Assembly (NCBI GenBank): GCA_903838355.1
Contig: CAILYC010000027.1
Span: 1 to 39,967 of the forward strand
Origin: an uncultured Burkholderiales bacterium
GTDB lineage: Bacteria; Pseudomonadota; Gammaproteobacteria; Burkholderiales; Burkholderiaceae_C
Direction of reading: 5' to 3'
Length of the DNA stretch: 39,967 nt
The notes below the pieces were generated by a model. The model saw nothing but the letters and a program-made list of their open reading frames with translations, was not told the origin of the DNA and made no database searches. Shown one piece after another: positions 16,764 to 24,734 of this stretch (position 1 is the first letter of the stretch; every line of letters starts with the position of its first letter). A program made the translations under genes and the position numbers.

Positions 16764-17441
16764 TCAGGCTTTGAGTTTGGCGTGGAAATGGTCCCAAGTG
16801 CGTTGAAACAAGACCTCGGTCCAGAGTTTTTCACGACAAAGCGCCATTTCTTGTGCGGTGAAATGATAGGGCTCACCCAACTGCAGTGCCATGCATTGGC
16901 GCTGGGCATTTTCCTCCATGTAACTGGCGAGCACAAAGGCCTCGACGATACTTTTGCCCACCGACACCGCACCATGGGACTTGAGCAAGGCAGCACTGCT
17001 CAAGCCCAGCGTCTGCGCCAAACGGTCCGCCATCGGCTTGTTGTTGATGGAGTTGGGGGAGTCCAACACCGGCATGGGGTAGAGCAAGGAGCCTTGTGCA
17101 AAGACCGGCGCGTAGGGTTTGCCTGTCATGCTCAAATAGGTCGACCATTTGGGATGGGCATGCACGACGGCACTGACATCGCTGCGGGCGCGGTAGACAC
17201 CGGCGTGCAAATGGAACTCCAAGGGTGGCTTGCCGGAGCCTTCGATCACTTGGCCTTGCATGTCGATGGTACAAATGTCTTGAACCGTGAGGCACGAGCG
17301 CTGGCAAGACCCGATATTGATGAGCATGCGGTCCTCACTGAGCTTGATGCTGCAGTGCCCGTTGTAATCGATGATATCGGCCTGCTCGAGCATTCGAATG
17401 CAGTCCACAAGTTGTTGTTTGAGTGCCAAAGTGTCTTGCAT
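16764..17441 (-). CDS. Class II aldolase/adducin family protein (1)
   Basis: A 225-residue metal-dependent enzyme of the class II aldolase/adducin fold. Zinc ligands are the HAH pair in AVVHAHPKWS and the His of KSHGAVSVG; EFHLHAGVYRAR precedes them and carries the expected acidic residue. Family members split sugar phosphates or decarboxylate hydroxy-acids, including dihydroxyphthalates. The start is the ATG at 17441; longer in-frame starts would overlap the preceding gene. It shares direction with a second class II aldolase gene and a dihydroxyphthalate-decarboxylase-like gene, suggesting aromatic or hydroxy-acid catabolism. Confidence 0.88.
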   Translation of the reverse strand: MQDTLALKQQLVDCIRMLEQADIIDYNGHCSIKLSEDRMLINIGSCQRSCLTVQDICTIDMQGQVIEGSGKPPLEFHLHAGVYRARSDVSAVVHAHPKWSTYLSMTGKPYAPVFAQGSLLYPMPVLDSPNSINNKPMADRLAQTLGLSSAALLKSHGAVSVGKSIVEAFVLASYMEENAQRQCMALQLGEPYHFTAQEMALCREKLWTEVLFQRTWDHFHAKLKA

Positions 17442-17535
17442 GGGATGGATGTCTAAAGGGTTAGAGAGAAAATGAATCAAGAAAAATGGGGGAAGAAAGA
17501 CCCCGCAGGTGATAGTAAAGCCACCCCTTTGGGTG

Positions 17536-18276
17536 TTACCAGTCAAGCTCGTCGCGCACTTGGGTACGCCACAAATCCCAGGCCCTGAGCCCTGCGCCTT
17601 GATTGACTTCATCGGCCAATTCGCCTTCCTTGACCGACAAAGCAGCAATGGGTTGGCCTTGTGCCAGGGCCAGACTCATGTGTTGAATGCGCGCATTCAC
17701 CTCGGTGTAGACGGCCCGAAACACCGCCGTTTGAAGGGTTGGGCCACAGGCAACACTGCCGTGCGCGCGCATCATCACCACATCGCGAGGGCCCATCACT
17801 TGGGCGAGTTCAACGCCCTTAGGGATGTCGCCCACCAGCATATCGGTCTCGCCAAACTTTTCACGGATATCAAAAATGGGGGGCTCTTTGGCCAAAAATG
17901 CAGCGTTGTGAAACATCGCTTGCATCTTCACACGAACCAAACCAAACGGCACCACAGACGGTGAATGGGAGTGCACCACCGAGCCAATGTCGGGACGCGC
18001 CTTGTAGATTTCGCCGTGGATGTAGCGCTCCAAAAAGCTCTTGCGCCCTTGTGCGTTCAAGGCGACGCTGTCCAAATCGTATTCCAATAGGTCTTCTGGG
18101 GTGACCAATGCGGGCGGCTTGGAGCAAGACATGAAATAACGGTTCGGGTTGGTGGGGTGGCGCATGGAGACATGACCAAAACCATCGACCACGCCTTGGC
18201 TGGCCAAAATGCGACTCGCGGCCGCCAAGTCGCGCAGCAACTCGATGGACAAGGGTTCAGAAGAAGATTGACTCAA
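17536..18276 (-). CDS. Class II aldolase/adducin family protein (2)
   Basis: A 246-residue class II aldolase/adducin-fold protein, only distantly like its neighbour. Metal-site signatures are GSVVHSHSPSVVPFG and MRAHGSVACG, with GEIYKARPD just ahead. It begins with TTG at 18276; the strong ribosome binding site GAGGTGA four bases ahead decides this start. It lies 16 bases after the dihydroxyphthalate-decarboxylase-like gene, so the two are almost certainly co-transcribed. 3,4-dihydroxyphthalate decarboxylases of Gram-positive bacteria belong to this fold, which makes a decarboxylase role plausible but not shown. Confidence 0.88.
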   Translation of the reverse strand: MSQSSSEPLSIELLRDLAAASRILASQGVVDGFGHVSMRHPTNPNRYFMSCSKPPALVTPEDLLEYDLDSVALNAQGRKSFLERYIHGEIYKARPDIGSVVHSHSPSVVPFGLVRVKMQAMFHNAAFLAKEPPIFDIREKFGETDMLVGDIPKGVELAQVMGPRDVVMMRAHGSVACGPTLQTAVFRAVYTEVNARIQHMSLALAQGQPIAALSVKEGELADEVNQGAGLRAWDLWRTQVRDELDW

Positions 18277-18292
18277 ACGATCACCTCTAGAA

Positions 18293-19297
18293 TTAAATAA
18301 CGACAGACGTCATGATGCCTTTGGGGAAAATATCCTCAGGCGTGAAGGGTTTGTGTGAAATGCCTTGTTGATGGCAGTACGTTGACATCAACTCCCAGGT
18401 GGGCCGATTCGCTTCGATACCATAGGGGAAGGTGTCACCTTGCATCAAGTCGCGCATCTTGCGAGCATAAGTGGCCAGCCAGGGCAAGGGGTAGCGAGAC
18501 ACGGCGGGGTCAAAGAGACGCTCCAAACTTCTTTTCTTGGATTCCTCAAAAGCGTTGTACATATTCCTGGCCACCCAAGGATGGTCTTCAAGCACGCTGC
18601 GCTTCATGGCAATGATGTGCATGATGGGCCAGACATGGGTCTTGGCGTAGTAGGACTCTTCCATCTCCAAGTAATTGGGCAGTAGTCGTTCCACATCCGG
18701 GTGCCCTTCAAGAAAACAAGTCGGGGGCCGGGCGATGATGGCGCAATCAATCTCTCCACTGGCGAGCATTTCGCTCAGCGACTTGTCGCCAACGCGGGTC
18801 AATTTCACGCCTTCGGGAAGCGCGATTTCAACTTTCTCCATGCGCCCTGGCGCATTCGCTCCGGCTTGGTACCAATGCACGTCGCTCAACTTGACGCCCA
18901 TGTCGTTGTGCATCCAACCGCGCATGTAAACAGCGGCCGAATGCGCCCACTCGGGTGAGCCAATTTTCTTACCCTTCAAATCTTGGACGGACTTGATGCC
19001 ACTTTTCTTGTTCACATAAAACGAGCTAAAGCGAAACAGGCGCGAGCAAATCACCGGCAAACCAATGATGTCGGAGTCTTCACGGGTGACTTGTGCACAA
19101 AATTTGGCAAAGGAGAGCTCGGACAAATCAAACTCACGGTTGGCGGTGAAACGGGCAAAACACTCATGGTGACCCAAGGTGAGCCAATTCAAATCAATGC
19201 CCTCGGCCTTTACGGCGCCAGTTCTAAAATCCCGAAAATGATCGTAATCCGTCGTGGCAATGGTGAGCTTCAATTGAGACACTGGGGTTGACTCCAT
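18293..19297 (-). CDS. 4,5-dihydroxyphthalate decarboxylase-like / periplasmic-binding-fold protein
   Basis: A 334-residue protein resembling Pht5-type 4,5-dihydroxyphthalate decarboxylases, which have the fold of type 2 periplasmic binding proteins. Matching segments are FDLSELSFAKFCAQV, SRLFRFSSFYVN, DLKGKKIGSPEWAHSAAVYMRGW and DCAIIARPP. The start is the first ATG (19297); an upstream TTG would add 15 hydrophobic residues that resemble a leader by chance, which leaves some doubt whether the protein is a cytoplasmic enzyme or an exported binding protein. Many homologues are annotated as ABC substrate-binding proteins. Two class II aldolase-fold genes follow directly. Confidence 0.8.
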   Translation of the reverse strand: MESTPVSQLKLTIATTDYDHFRDFRTGAVKAEGIDLNWLTLGHHECFARFTANREFDLSELSFAKFCAQVTREDSDIIGLPVICSRLFRFSSFYVNKKSGIKSVQDLKGKKIGSPEWAHSAAVYMRGWMHNDMGVKLSDVHWYQAGANAPGRMEKVEIALPEGVKLTRVGDKSLSEMLASGEIDCAIIARPPTCFLEGHPDVERLLPNYLEMEESYYAKTHVWPIMHIIAMKRSVLEDHPWVARNMYNAFEESKKRSLERLFDPAVSRYPLPWLATYARKMRDLMQGDTFPYGIEANRPTWELMSTYCHQQGISHKPFTPEDIFPKGIMTSVVI

Positions 19298-19702
19298 GCA
19301 GAAAAGATAAAAAGAAAAGATGAATGAGGCCTGGAGCCTCAAGCTTGCGACACAACGAGCGCACTCAAAACTTTGCTCGATAGGGGCAGTACAAGTACCG
19401 TCTTGGGATGACAGGATTGAACTATTTTAATTTTATCACTCTTGGCGCTGAGAAAACACCCATGAGGAAATGGCCCGCTGGGGTTTGCGCTCTGGGTGTC
19501 AAACACCACACCCTCCTTTGGCATTGAGACTGCCCGATGAATGAGCGCAAGACACGCACCAACATCTGTCTAGCAATGCAAATAGCACTAGCACTGACTA
19601 TGGCTCTGGCTATGGCTCTGGCACTGACTTTACTCGCAAAGGCAATTGAGTTACGCTTCAGGACCCAGGCCACGGCCCGTCACCCCAATGCTTTAAAATA
19701 CC
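19298..19702. other. Divergent intergenic region with short repeats
   Basis: About 400 bases between divergent genes. It contains GTACAAGTAC (19389-19398, GTAC arms around AA) and two tandem copies of TATGGCTCTGGC (19599-19622) flanked by GCACTGACTA and GCACTGACTT. TTGAAC at 19417 and the AT-rich stretch after it could be part of a promoter in either direction. No gene recognised. Confidence 0.45.
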
Positions 19703-20713
19703 ATGCCCAACCCAACCGCCATGCCAAAACAAAGACCCCACCGCCTACACAAGACCCTGCTTGCCATGGCGGTCTTGACTTGGGGACTCGCAAGCTCAGC
19801 GCAAAACTATCCGAGCAAACCCATTCGCATGGTGGTCCCTTTCACCCCCGGGGGCAGTACCGATATTTTGGCCAGAAGCATTGGACAAGAACTCACCCAA
19901 GCATGGGGGCAAGCAGTCGTGCTCGACAACGTCGCGGGTGCTGGCGGCTCCATCGGGGCAGACCGAGTGGCCAAATCAGCCCCAGACGGCTACACCTTGC
20001 TCATGGGCCATATCGGTACCTTGGCGGTGACACCCTCCCTCTACCCAAACTTGCCCTATGACCCCATCAAGAGCTTTGCACCCGTGGCTTGGGTGGCAAA
20101 AGTTCCCAATGTCTTGGCGGTTTTCCCGGGTGTTCCCGCCAAATCGGTCAAAGAATTGATGGATCTGGCCCGAGCCAAGCCCAATGCCTTGAATTTTGGT
20201 TCGGGAGGAAACGGCAGTGCAGCGCACTTGGCCATGGAGTTTTTGAAATTGCAATCCCATATTGAGATGGTGCATGTCCCCTACCGCGGCACTGCCCCAG
20301 CTGTCACCGACTTGGTCGCCGGTCAAGTTCAGGTGATCTTCACGGGGGCGCCCGCGCTCAACGCCTTCATCAAAAGTGGTCAATTGAGGGCCTTGGCGGT
20401 ATCAAGCAAAGTGCGACTCCCGAGCCTGGCAGATATTCCCACAGTGGCCGAGAGTGGCATCAAAGGCCTAGAGCATTTTGAAGCGGATCAGTGGTACGGC
20501 ATTGTGGCCCCAGCGGGGACGCCGACGACTATCGTGAACAAACTCAACGCACAAATCAATGAAGCCCTCAATTCAGTTGAGATCAAAAAACGCTTTGAAA
20601 GCGAAGGCGCTATTCCTGCGCCCAATTCGCCAGAGGTCTTTGGTCAACTGATCGCGAGTGAAATTGAACGTTGGCGACCCGTCGTTTTGGGCGCCAAAAT
20701 CAAACCAAACTAA
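19703..20713 (+). CDS. Bug/TctC family tripartite tricarboxylate transporter receptor
   Basis: A 336-residue periplasmic Bug receptor. The leader (hydrophobic at about 18-31) ends near SSAQ, and the mature part begins NYPSKPIRMVVPF with the canonical ligand loop TPGGSTD (48-54). Other marks are DNVAGAGG, SAPDGYTLLMGH, GSGGNGSAAHLA, HVPYRGTAPA and WYGIVAPAGTP. It diverges from the dihydroxyphthalate-decarboxylase-like cluster and so may bring in the acid that cluster degrades. A terminator-like hairpin follows at 20761-20779. Met7 is an alternative start. Confidence 0.93.
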   Translation: MPNPTAMPKQRPHRLHKTLLAMAVLTWGLASSAQNYPSKPIRMVVPFTPGGSTDILARSIGQELTQAWGQAVVLDNVAGAGGSIGADRVAKSAPDGYTLLMGHIGTLAVTPSLYPNLPYDPIKSFAPVAWVAKVPNVLAVFPGVPAKSVKELMDLARAKPNALNFGSGGNGSAAHLAMEFLKLQSHIEMVHVPYRGTAPAVTDLVAGQVQVIFTGAPALNAFIKSGQLRALAVSSKVRLPSLADIPTVAESGIKGLEHFEADQWYGIVAPAGTPTTIVNKLNAQINEALNSVEIKKRFESEGAIPAPNSPEVFGQLIASEIERWRPVVLGAKIKPN

Positions 20714-20760
20714 GGACGTGAACACTCGGGCGCGAGCAGATGCTGCGCCCTGTCCCCAAC

Positions 20761-20779
20761 TGAGCCTTGAAGAGGCTCA
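20761..20779. terminator. Stem-loop TGAGCCT/AGGCTCA between convergent genes
   Basis: A perfect 7-bp stem with a 5-base loop (TGAAG) stands 47 bases after the Bug gene stop and before the convergent deacetylase-fold gene. No T-tract, so possibly a bidirectional but weak terminator. Confidence 0.4.
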
Positions 20780-20815
20780 TGCTTGAAGCAAGGCTAGTCC
20801 ATTCACTGCGTTTGA

Positions 20816-21706
20816 TCAATGTGGAGGGAACTGAACCCACTCGGGGCGCAGCTTCACTTGTTCGAGCACATACTGGGCCATCTCCTGTCGGGTGCAGACC
20901 CAGACGTCGCCGCGGGCTTGCACCCGAGCCATAATTTCATCAAACACCCAAGCCCCCGAGGGGCGGCCAAACACATGGGTGTGCGCGGTCACGTCGAGCA
21001 TCAAAGGCACGTGCTCGCGCTCGGTCATGGCGTGCAAGGTGTCCTCAAAGGTTTCGAGCATGTGACGAGGCGCGTTGCCATACCGAATTGAAGTGGGCAA
21101 GTCGTTGACATCCATGGTCAAGGGAATGCAGACGATGGGATGACCATCGAATTCTTGAATATAGGGACGGTCGTCATCATTGCAGTCCCCGTGGTGAAGG
21201 TAGCCTCGATTGGCCAAAAGCCGGGCAGAGATCAAACTGCCCGTGCCGCGCGGGCTGATCCATCCCCGGGGCTCGACCCCAGACACCTCTGTGAGGAGGC
21301 GATGATTTTTTTCAATATTGGCCACCTCCTCGGCCTCGTCCAAATACACAGGAATCACATCCATGCCCCAGGAGTGGTTGACAATTTCGTGCCCACGCGC
21401 CTGAATCGCCTTGACGGCGTGGGGCGCAATTTCCCCAAGCACTCCATTGACCATGACGCTGGTTTTTACGCCACGCTGGTCAGCAAAATCGAGCAGGCGT
21501 TGGATCCCACGATTGGCGCCAAAAGAGGCCCATGAATGCGCATTGGTATCAAAAAAACCAGGCTTCAAGACGTTGCCCATGGGGCCGATGCCTGGGGCTT
21601 GCCCCTTGGACCAAGCCTCAAATGCAATGTTAAAAATAATGGCCACTCGCCGCCCTTCAGGCCAACGAAATTGATCATTGAGTCGAAGGGTTTTGGGTTC
21701 ACTCAT
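20816..21706 (-). CDS. Polysaccharide deacetylase (NodB/PuuE-type) family protein
   Basis: A 296-residue metal-dependent carbohydrate-esterase-4 fold protein of the branch that includes PuuE-type allantoinases. Seen are IAFEAWSKG near the metal-binding first motif, GVKTSVMVNGVLGEIAPHAV, the second motif GHEIVNHSWGMD, GWISPRGTGS, and DDDRPYIQEFDG. No signal peptide, so it is cytoplasmic and unlikely to act on cell-wall polymers; amide hydrolysis of a small molecule is more likely. An Asp/Glu/hydantoin-racemase-fold gene and an LDH2-type dehydrogenase gene lie nearby, in the opposite direction, a set also found in ureide pathways. Confidence 0.87.
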   Translation of the reverse strand: MSEPKTLRLNDQFRWPEGRRVAIIFNIAFEAWSKGQAPGIGPMGNVLKPGFFDTNAHSWASFGANRGIQRLLDFADQRGVKTSVMVNGVLGEIAPHAVKAIQARGHEIVNHSWGMDVIPVYLDEAEEVANIEKNHRLLTEVSGVEPRGWISPRGTGSLISARLLANRGYLHHGDCNDDDRPYIQEFDGHPIVCIPLTMDVNDLPTSIRYGNAPRHMLETFEDTLHAMTEREHVPLMLDVTAHTHVFGRPSGAWVFDEIMARVQARGDVWVCTRQEMAQYVLEQVKLRPEWVQFPPH

Positions 21707-21797
21707 GGTAGAAAAAGTAAATGGGATTTATCCAAAGACCCTTGTTGTCTCTGGGCTTAGAGTTAAAACGCACAAGAAAAGGCATCTCAAGGAGACT

Positions 21798-22601
21798 TTA
21801 ACGGGTCACGTTTTTCAAGACCTCACTCTTGTCAGCGAGCAAGACCTCACTGAAGGCACTGGAGAAGTCGCGCCCACAGCGCATCAAGAGTCTGGCCGGA
21901 ATGCCCGTGGAGTAGCGCAGTTCGTATTTGCAAAAGATATACGCCAAGGTGGGTGTCACCTCAGGCTCGAACGTTAAAAAAGGAACTTTTTGCTGCGCCC
22001 GAGCCATCACCTCTTTCATCTCATTGACCCGGTTGGGGTCGTTGGCAAAGGCACGGCCCACAAACGTGATGGTCTTGGCAGTGGTGTCGAGTCGCGTCCA
22101 ATAGGGATAGACCACACCCCGAGAGGTGTAAATTTCCCCGGACTTTTCAATGCGCGCGTCCACCTTGTTCTTGTTGTAGTAGTCCACCAAGGTATCGGTA
22201 TTGATATCGACCGACTTCAAGACCATGATTTTGGTGTCGTTGGCTTGCGCTCGGGTTTCTTCAGCCAAGTCAATGATCATTGAGACCAAGCGAGGAACAT
22301 CATCTCGGCCAATATGAATTTTGAGCAACAAGTTCGAGAGCGTGATCATCACATCGTCAAAAACACTGGGGCTGACACGAATTTCAGTGGGTGTGGACTG
22401 CATCGGCGGCTCTTTGTAGCCCCGATCGGTTTTGCTCATGATGTACTGGCTGTAGTGCAGCTGATCATCAATCAAACTCTCAAGCTTGACATTGAAAAAA
22501 TAATGCTTGATCTCACGCTGATCACACACCGCTTCATAAAACCGGGTGAGAATGTTTTTAAGGTTGGGCACGCCACCGTATTTCTTCATCAAATTCAACA
22601 T
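21798..22601 (-). CDS. Globin-like two-domain protein lacking the proximal His
   Basis: A 267-residue protein, start at the ATG 22601 because GGGAGAG lies ahead; a TTG 33 bases upstream is less likely. Residues 8-115 resemble group I truncated haemoglobins: KYGGVPNLKNILTRFYEAV with F21/Y22 at the B9-B10 position, F35/F36 at CD1, and DQ (Q47) at E7. An ungapped match of MQSTPTEIRVSPSVFDDVM (67-85) to the usual MRxxHxxLxIT segment puts Pro71 where the heme-ligating His belongs, so heme binding by the standard ligand is not expected. Residues 130-267 form a second alpha/beta domain, perhaps YbjN-like, with no clear family. Role unknown; possibly a degenerate sensor. Confidence 0.7.
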   Translation of the reverse strand: MLNLMKKYGGVPNLKNILTRFYEAVCDQREIKHYFFNVKLESLIDDQLHYSQYIMSKTDRGYKEPPMQSTPTEIRVSPSVFDDVMITLSNLLLKIHIGRDDVPRLVSMIIDLAEETRAQANDTKIMVLKSVDINTDTLVDYYNKNKVDARIEKSGEIYTSRGVVYPYWTRLDTTAKTITFVGRAFANDPNRVNEMKEVMARAQQKVPFLTFEPEVTPTLAYIFCKYELRYSTGIPARLLMRCGRDFSSAFSEVLLADKSEVLKNVTR

Positions 22602-22929
22602 GGATGGGCTCTCTCCCTTATGGTTTATAGCCAACTTGGTGGATTAACTTCAGCAGTGGGCTTTTACAGCACGAGCGCCAAACAAATCCACAAACGGTCA
22701 TTATGACAACTATGACATAATCCGGACCTGCTGTAAATAGAGTCTGACCCCTGTCAAGAGGCAACACCCATGATTTCTCATGATTTAAAGCGAGGTTTTT
22801 GCATTGATGCACAATTTCAAGGACGCCAAGGTTTGGTGCGTGGCAGTAGAAAAGCTTGAAGTTAATCAATTCTTGAATTTTGATTTCTTGGATCAAATTG
22901 ATCAGTTTTAAAACTTCAACAGGCAAACT
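22602..22929. other. Divergent intergenic region with inverted repeats
   Basis: About 330 bases between divergent genes. It contains ATTATG-N10-CATAAT (22700-22721), a GGGGTCAGACTC element read on the minus strand (near 22740-22755) of a type often seen beside REP-associated sequences, the 13-bp palindrome GATCAA-A-TTGATC (22891-22903), and outer arms TTGAAGTT (22856-22863) and AACTTCAA (22912-22919). No gene is convincing. Confidence 0.5.
22891..22903. promoter_or_regulatory. Palindrome GATCAA-A-TTGATC ahead of the racemase-like gene
   Basis: A perfect 6-bp inverted repeat with one central base lies 26 bases before the GTG start at 22930 and within longer imperfect inverted arms. It could be an operator or part of a leader hairpin; no evidence separates the two. 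Confidence 0.35.
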
Positions 22930-23622
22930 GTGACAACCGACCTACTCCCCTTGCCTCGCATAGCCTTGATTCATGCTACCGCCTTGGCCATGGGCCCCAT
23001 TGCCCAAGCCTTTGCCCGGCACGCCCCCAAGGCCCAGGTGTTTCACCTGCTCGATGACAGCTTATCCAAAGATCACGCCAAAAGCGGTGCTCTGACGCCA
23101 CAGATGGTAGAGCGCTTTAAGCGACTCGCCGATTACGCTTGGTTCACCCAGGCCGATGGCATTTTGTTCACCTGCTCAGCTTTTGGCAGCGCCATCGAAG
23201 CTTGTGCCGTGGCCAGTCGCAAACCCGTTCTCAAACCCAACGAAGCCATGTTTGAAGAGGCCTTGAAGGCCCAAGGGCGAGGGCCCACCCTTCAAGTCGG
23301 CTTGGTCGCCACTTTTGAGCCCTCCATTGCCTCCATGAGCGAGGAATTTTTAAGCCAAGCCAAAAGCCGAGGCTTGAATGTCCAGATTCACCCTTGTTTT
23401 GTCAAACAAGCTATGCAAGATTTGGCCAAGGGGGATGAGGATTTGCACCACCAAAAAGTGTCCCTGGCCATGCGTGAACTCCATGAATGCGATGTGATCA
23501 TGCTCGCGCAGTTCTCAATGGCGGCAGCCCATGAAGCTTGCCAATCGATCACCTCTATTCCTGTTTTAACCAGCCCTGATTGCGCCGCTTTGGACATGAT
23601 GAGGCGCTTGGAGCAATGCTAA
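22930..23622 (+). CDS. Asp/Glu/hydantoin racemase family protein
   Basis: A 230-residue protein of the Asp/Glu racemase superfamily, which includes hydantoin and allantoin racemases, maleate isomerase and arylmalonate decarboxylase. The two catalytic-position Cys are visible: C82 in ILFTCSAFGS and C218 in TSPDCAALD, which suits a two-base racemase rather than a one-Cys decarboxylase. GLVATFEPSI matches the domain-boundary strand. It starts with GTG. The next gene, an LDH2-type dehydrogenase, follows after nine bases, so the two are coupled. Confidence 0.85.
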   Translation: MTTDLLPLPRIALIHATALAMGPIAQAFARHAPKAQVFHLLDDSLSKDHAKSGALTPQMVERFKRLADYAWFTQADGILFTCSAFGSAIEACAVASRKPVLKPNEAMFEEALKAQGRGPTLQVGLVATFEPSIASMSEEFLSQAKSRGLNVQIHPCFVKQAMQDLAKGDEDLHHQKVSLAMRELHECDVIMLAQFSMAAAHEACQSITSIPVLTSPDCAALDMMRRLEQC

Positions 23623-23631
23623 AGACACGCC

Positions 23632-24699
23632 ATGACACATTCAAGATTCAAACTCCCTGAGCTCGAGCGCTTTATTCAAGACGCCATGCTGGCCTTGGGT
23701 TTCCCAAAGAATGACAGTCGCACCATTGCGCAACTGATGGCCCAAGCCGACTTGCAGGGCTCGGACGGACACGGCATCTTTCGCTTGGCCCCGTACGCCA
23801 AACGCATCAAAGCGGGGGCCATCAACTTGAGACCCCAGATCAAGGTTTTGAAAGAAAAGCCGGCCATGGCCTTGATCGATGGTGACAACGGCATGGGGCA
23901 TTTGGTGATGAAGTTTGCCACGGAGTTGGCCATTCAAAAAGCCAAAACGACGGGCCTGGCTTGGGTGGGTACGCAGTACAGCAACCACGCAGGTCCGGCC
24001 TCGCTCTACGCCAAAATGGCGCTCGAGCATGACATGCTGGGCCTGTACTTCGCCGTGGGCAACGCCAACCACCTCCCACCTTGGGGAGGACTGGACATGC
24101 TTTTGTCGACCAACCCGATCGCCGCGGCCATTCCTGCGCTTGACGAAACACCCATTGTGTTGGACATGGCCACGACCGTGGCCGCTTATGGCAAGGTCAA
24201 GGCCAAAGCGCAAAACGGAGAAATGATGCCGCACGGCTGGATGGTCGACCAAAAGGGCCAGCCTTTGTTGGACCCCAAGCAAAGTGACCAGGGTTTTTTA
24301 TTGCCCATTGGTGGCTACAAGGGCTATGGCTTGTCGATGATTGTGGGCATTTTGGCGGGCACCTTGAATGGTGCGGCCATGGGGCGAAACGTCATTGATT
24401 TCAACAAAGACGCCAGCAGTGTCACCAATACTGGCCAAGCCATCGTGATCATCGACCCCGATGCCTTTGGGGACATTCAAGAATTCAAAAAACAAACCGA
24501 CCGGTTGATCCAAGACATCAAAGCCAGTCGCAAAATGCCAGGCGTAGAGCGCATTTGGTTGCCGGGAGAACAAAGTCATTTAAAAAAACTCGACCATCTC
24601 AAAAACGGTGTTGCCCTCTCCCCCGCTTTGATTGAGCAACTCGCTTTGTTGGCCCAAGAGCTAAGCATCGCCCCGTTGCTTGCCGCTCAAGAAGTTTAA
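23632..24699 (+). CDS. LDH2/malate-ureidoglycolate dehydrogenase family oxidoreductase
   Basis: A 355-residue NAD(P)-dependent dehydrogenase of the LDH2/MDHG family, whose members oxidise 2-hydroxy acids such as malate, sulfolactate or ureidoglycolate. The family marks are SDGHGIFRL with His47, QYSNHAGPAS with the active-site His119, STNPIAAAIPA, VLDMATTVAAYGKV, and GYKGYGLSMIVGILAGTL. The substrate cannot be fixed; the preceding racemase-fold gene and the following Bug receptor (35 bases on) suggest a chiral carboxylic acid that is imported, racemised and oxidised. Confidence 0.92.
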   Translation: MTHSRFKLPELERFIQDAMLALGFPKNDSRTIAQLMAQADLQGSDGHGIFRLAPYAKRIKAGAINLRPQIKVLKEKPAMALIDGDNGMGHLVMKFATELAIQKAKTTGLAWVGTQYSNHAGPASLYAKMALEHDMLGLYFAVGNANHLPPWGGLDMLLSTNPIAAAIPALDETPIVLDMATTVAAYGKVKAKAQNGEMMPHGWMVDQKGQPLLDPKQSDQGFLLPIGGYKGYGLSMIVGILAGTLNGAAMGRNVIDFNKDASSVTNTGQAIVIIDPDAFGDIQEFKKQTDRLIQDIKASRKMPGVERIWLPGEQSHLKKLDHLKNGVALSPALIEQLALLAQELSIAPLLAAQEV

Positions 24700-24734
24700 A
24701 CTGCAAGCCCCCACACACCACAAGAAGCCTACTC

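Noticed and set aside
19537-20061. Plus-strand frame with a hydrophobic MALAMALAL stretch
   Set aside because: The hydrophobic part comes from a 12-bp direct repeat, and the frame runs into the well-supported Bug gene in another frame.
22618-22926. Minus-strand open frame in the divergent gap before the racemase-like gene
   Set aside because: It contains the inverted repeats and the GGGGTCAGACTC element, overlaps the start of the globin-like gene and shows no coding signature.
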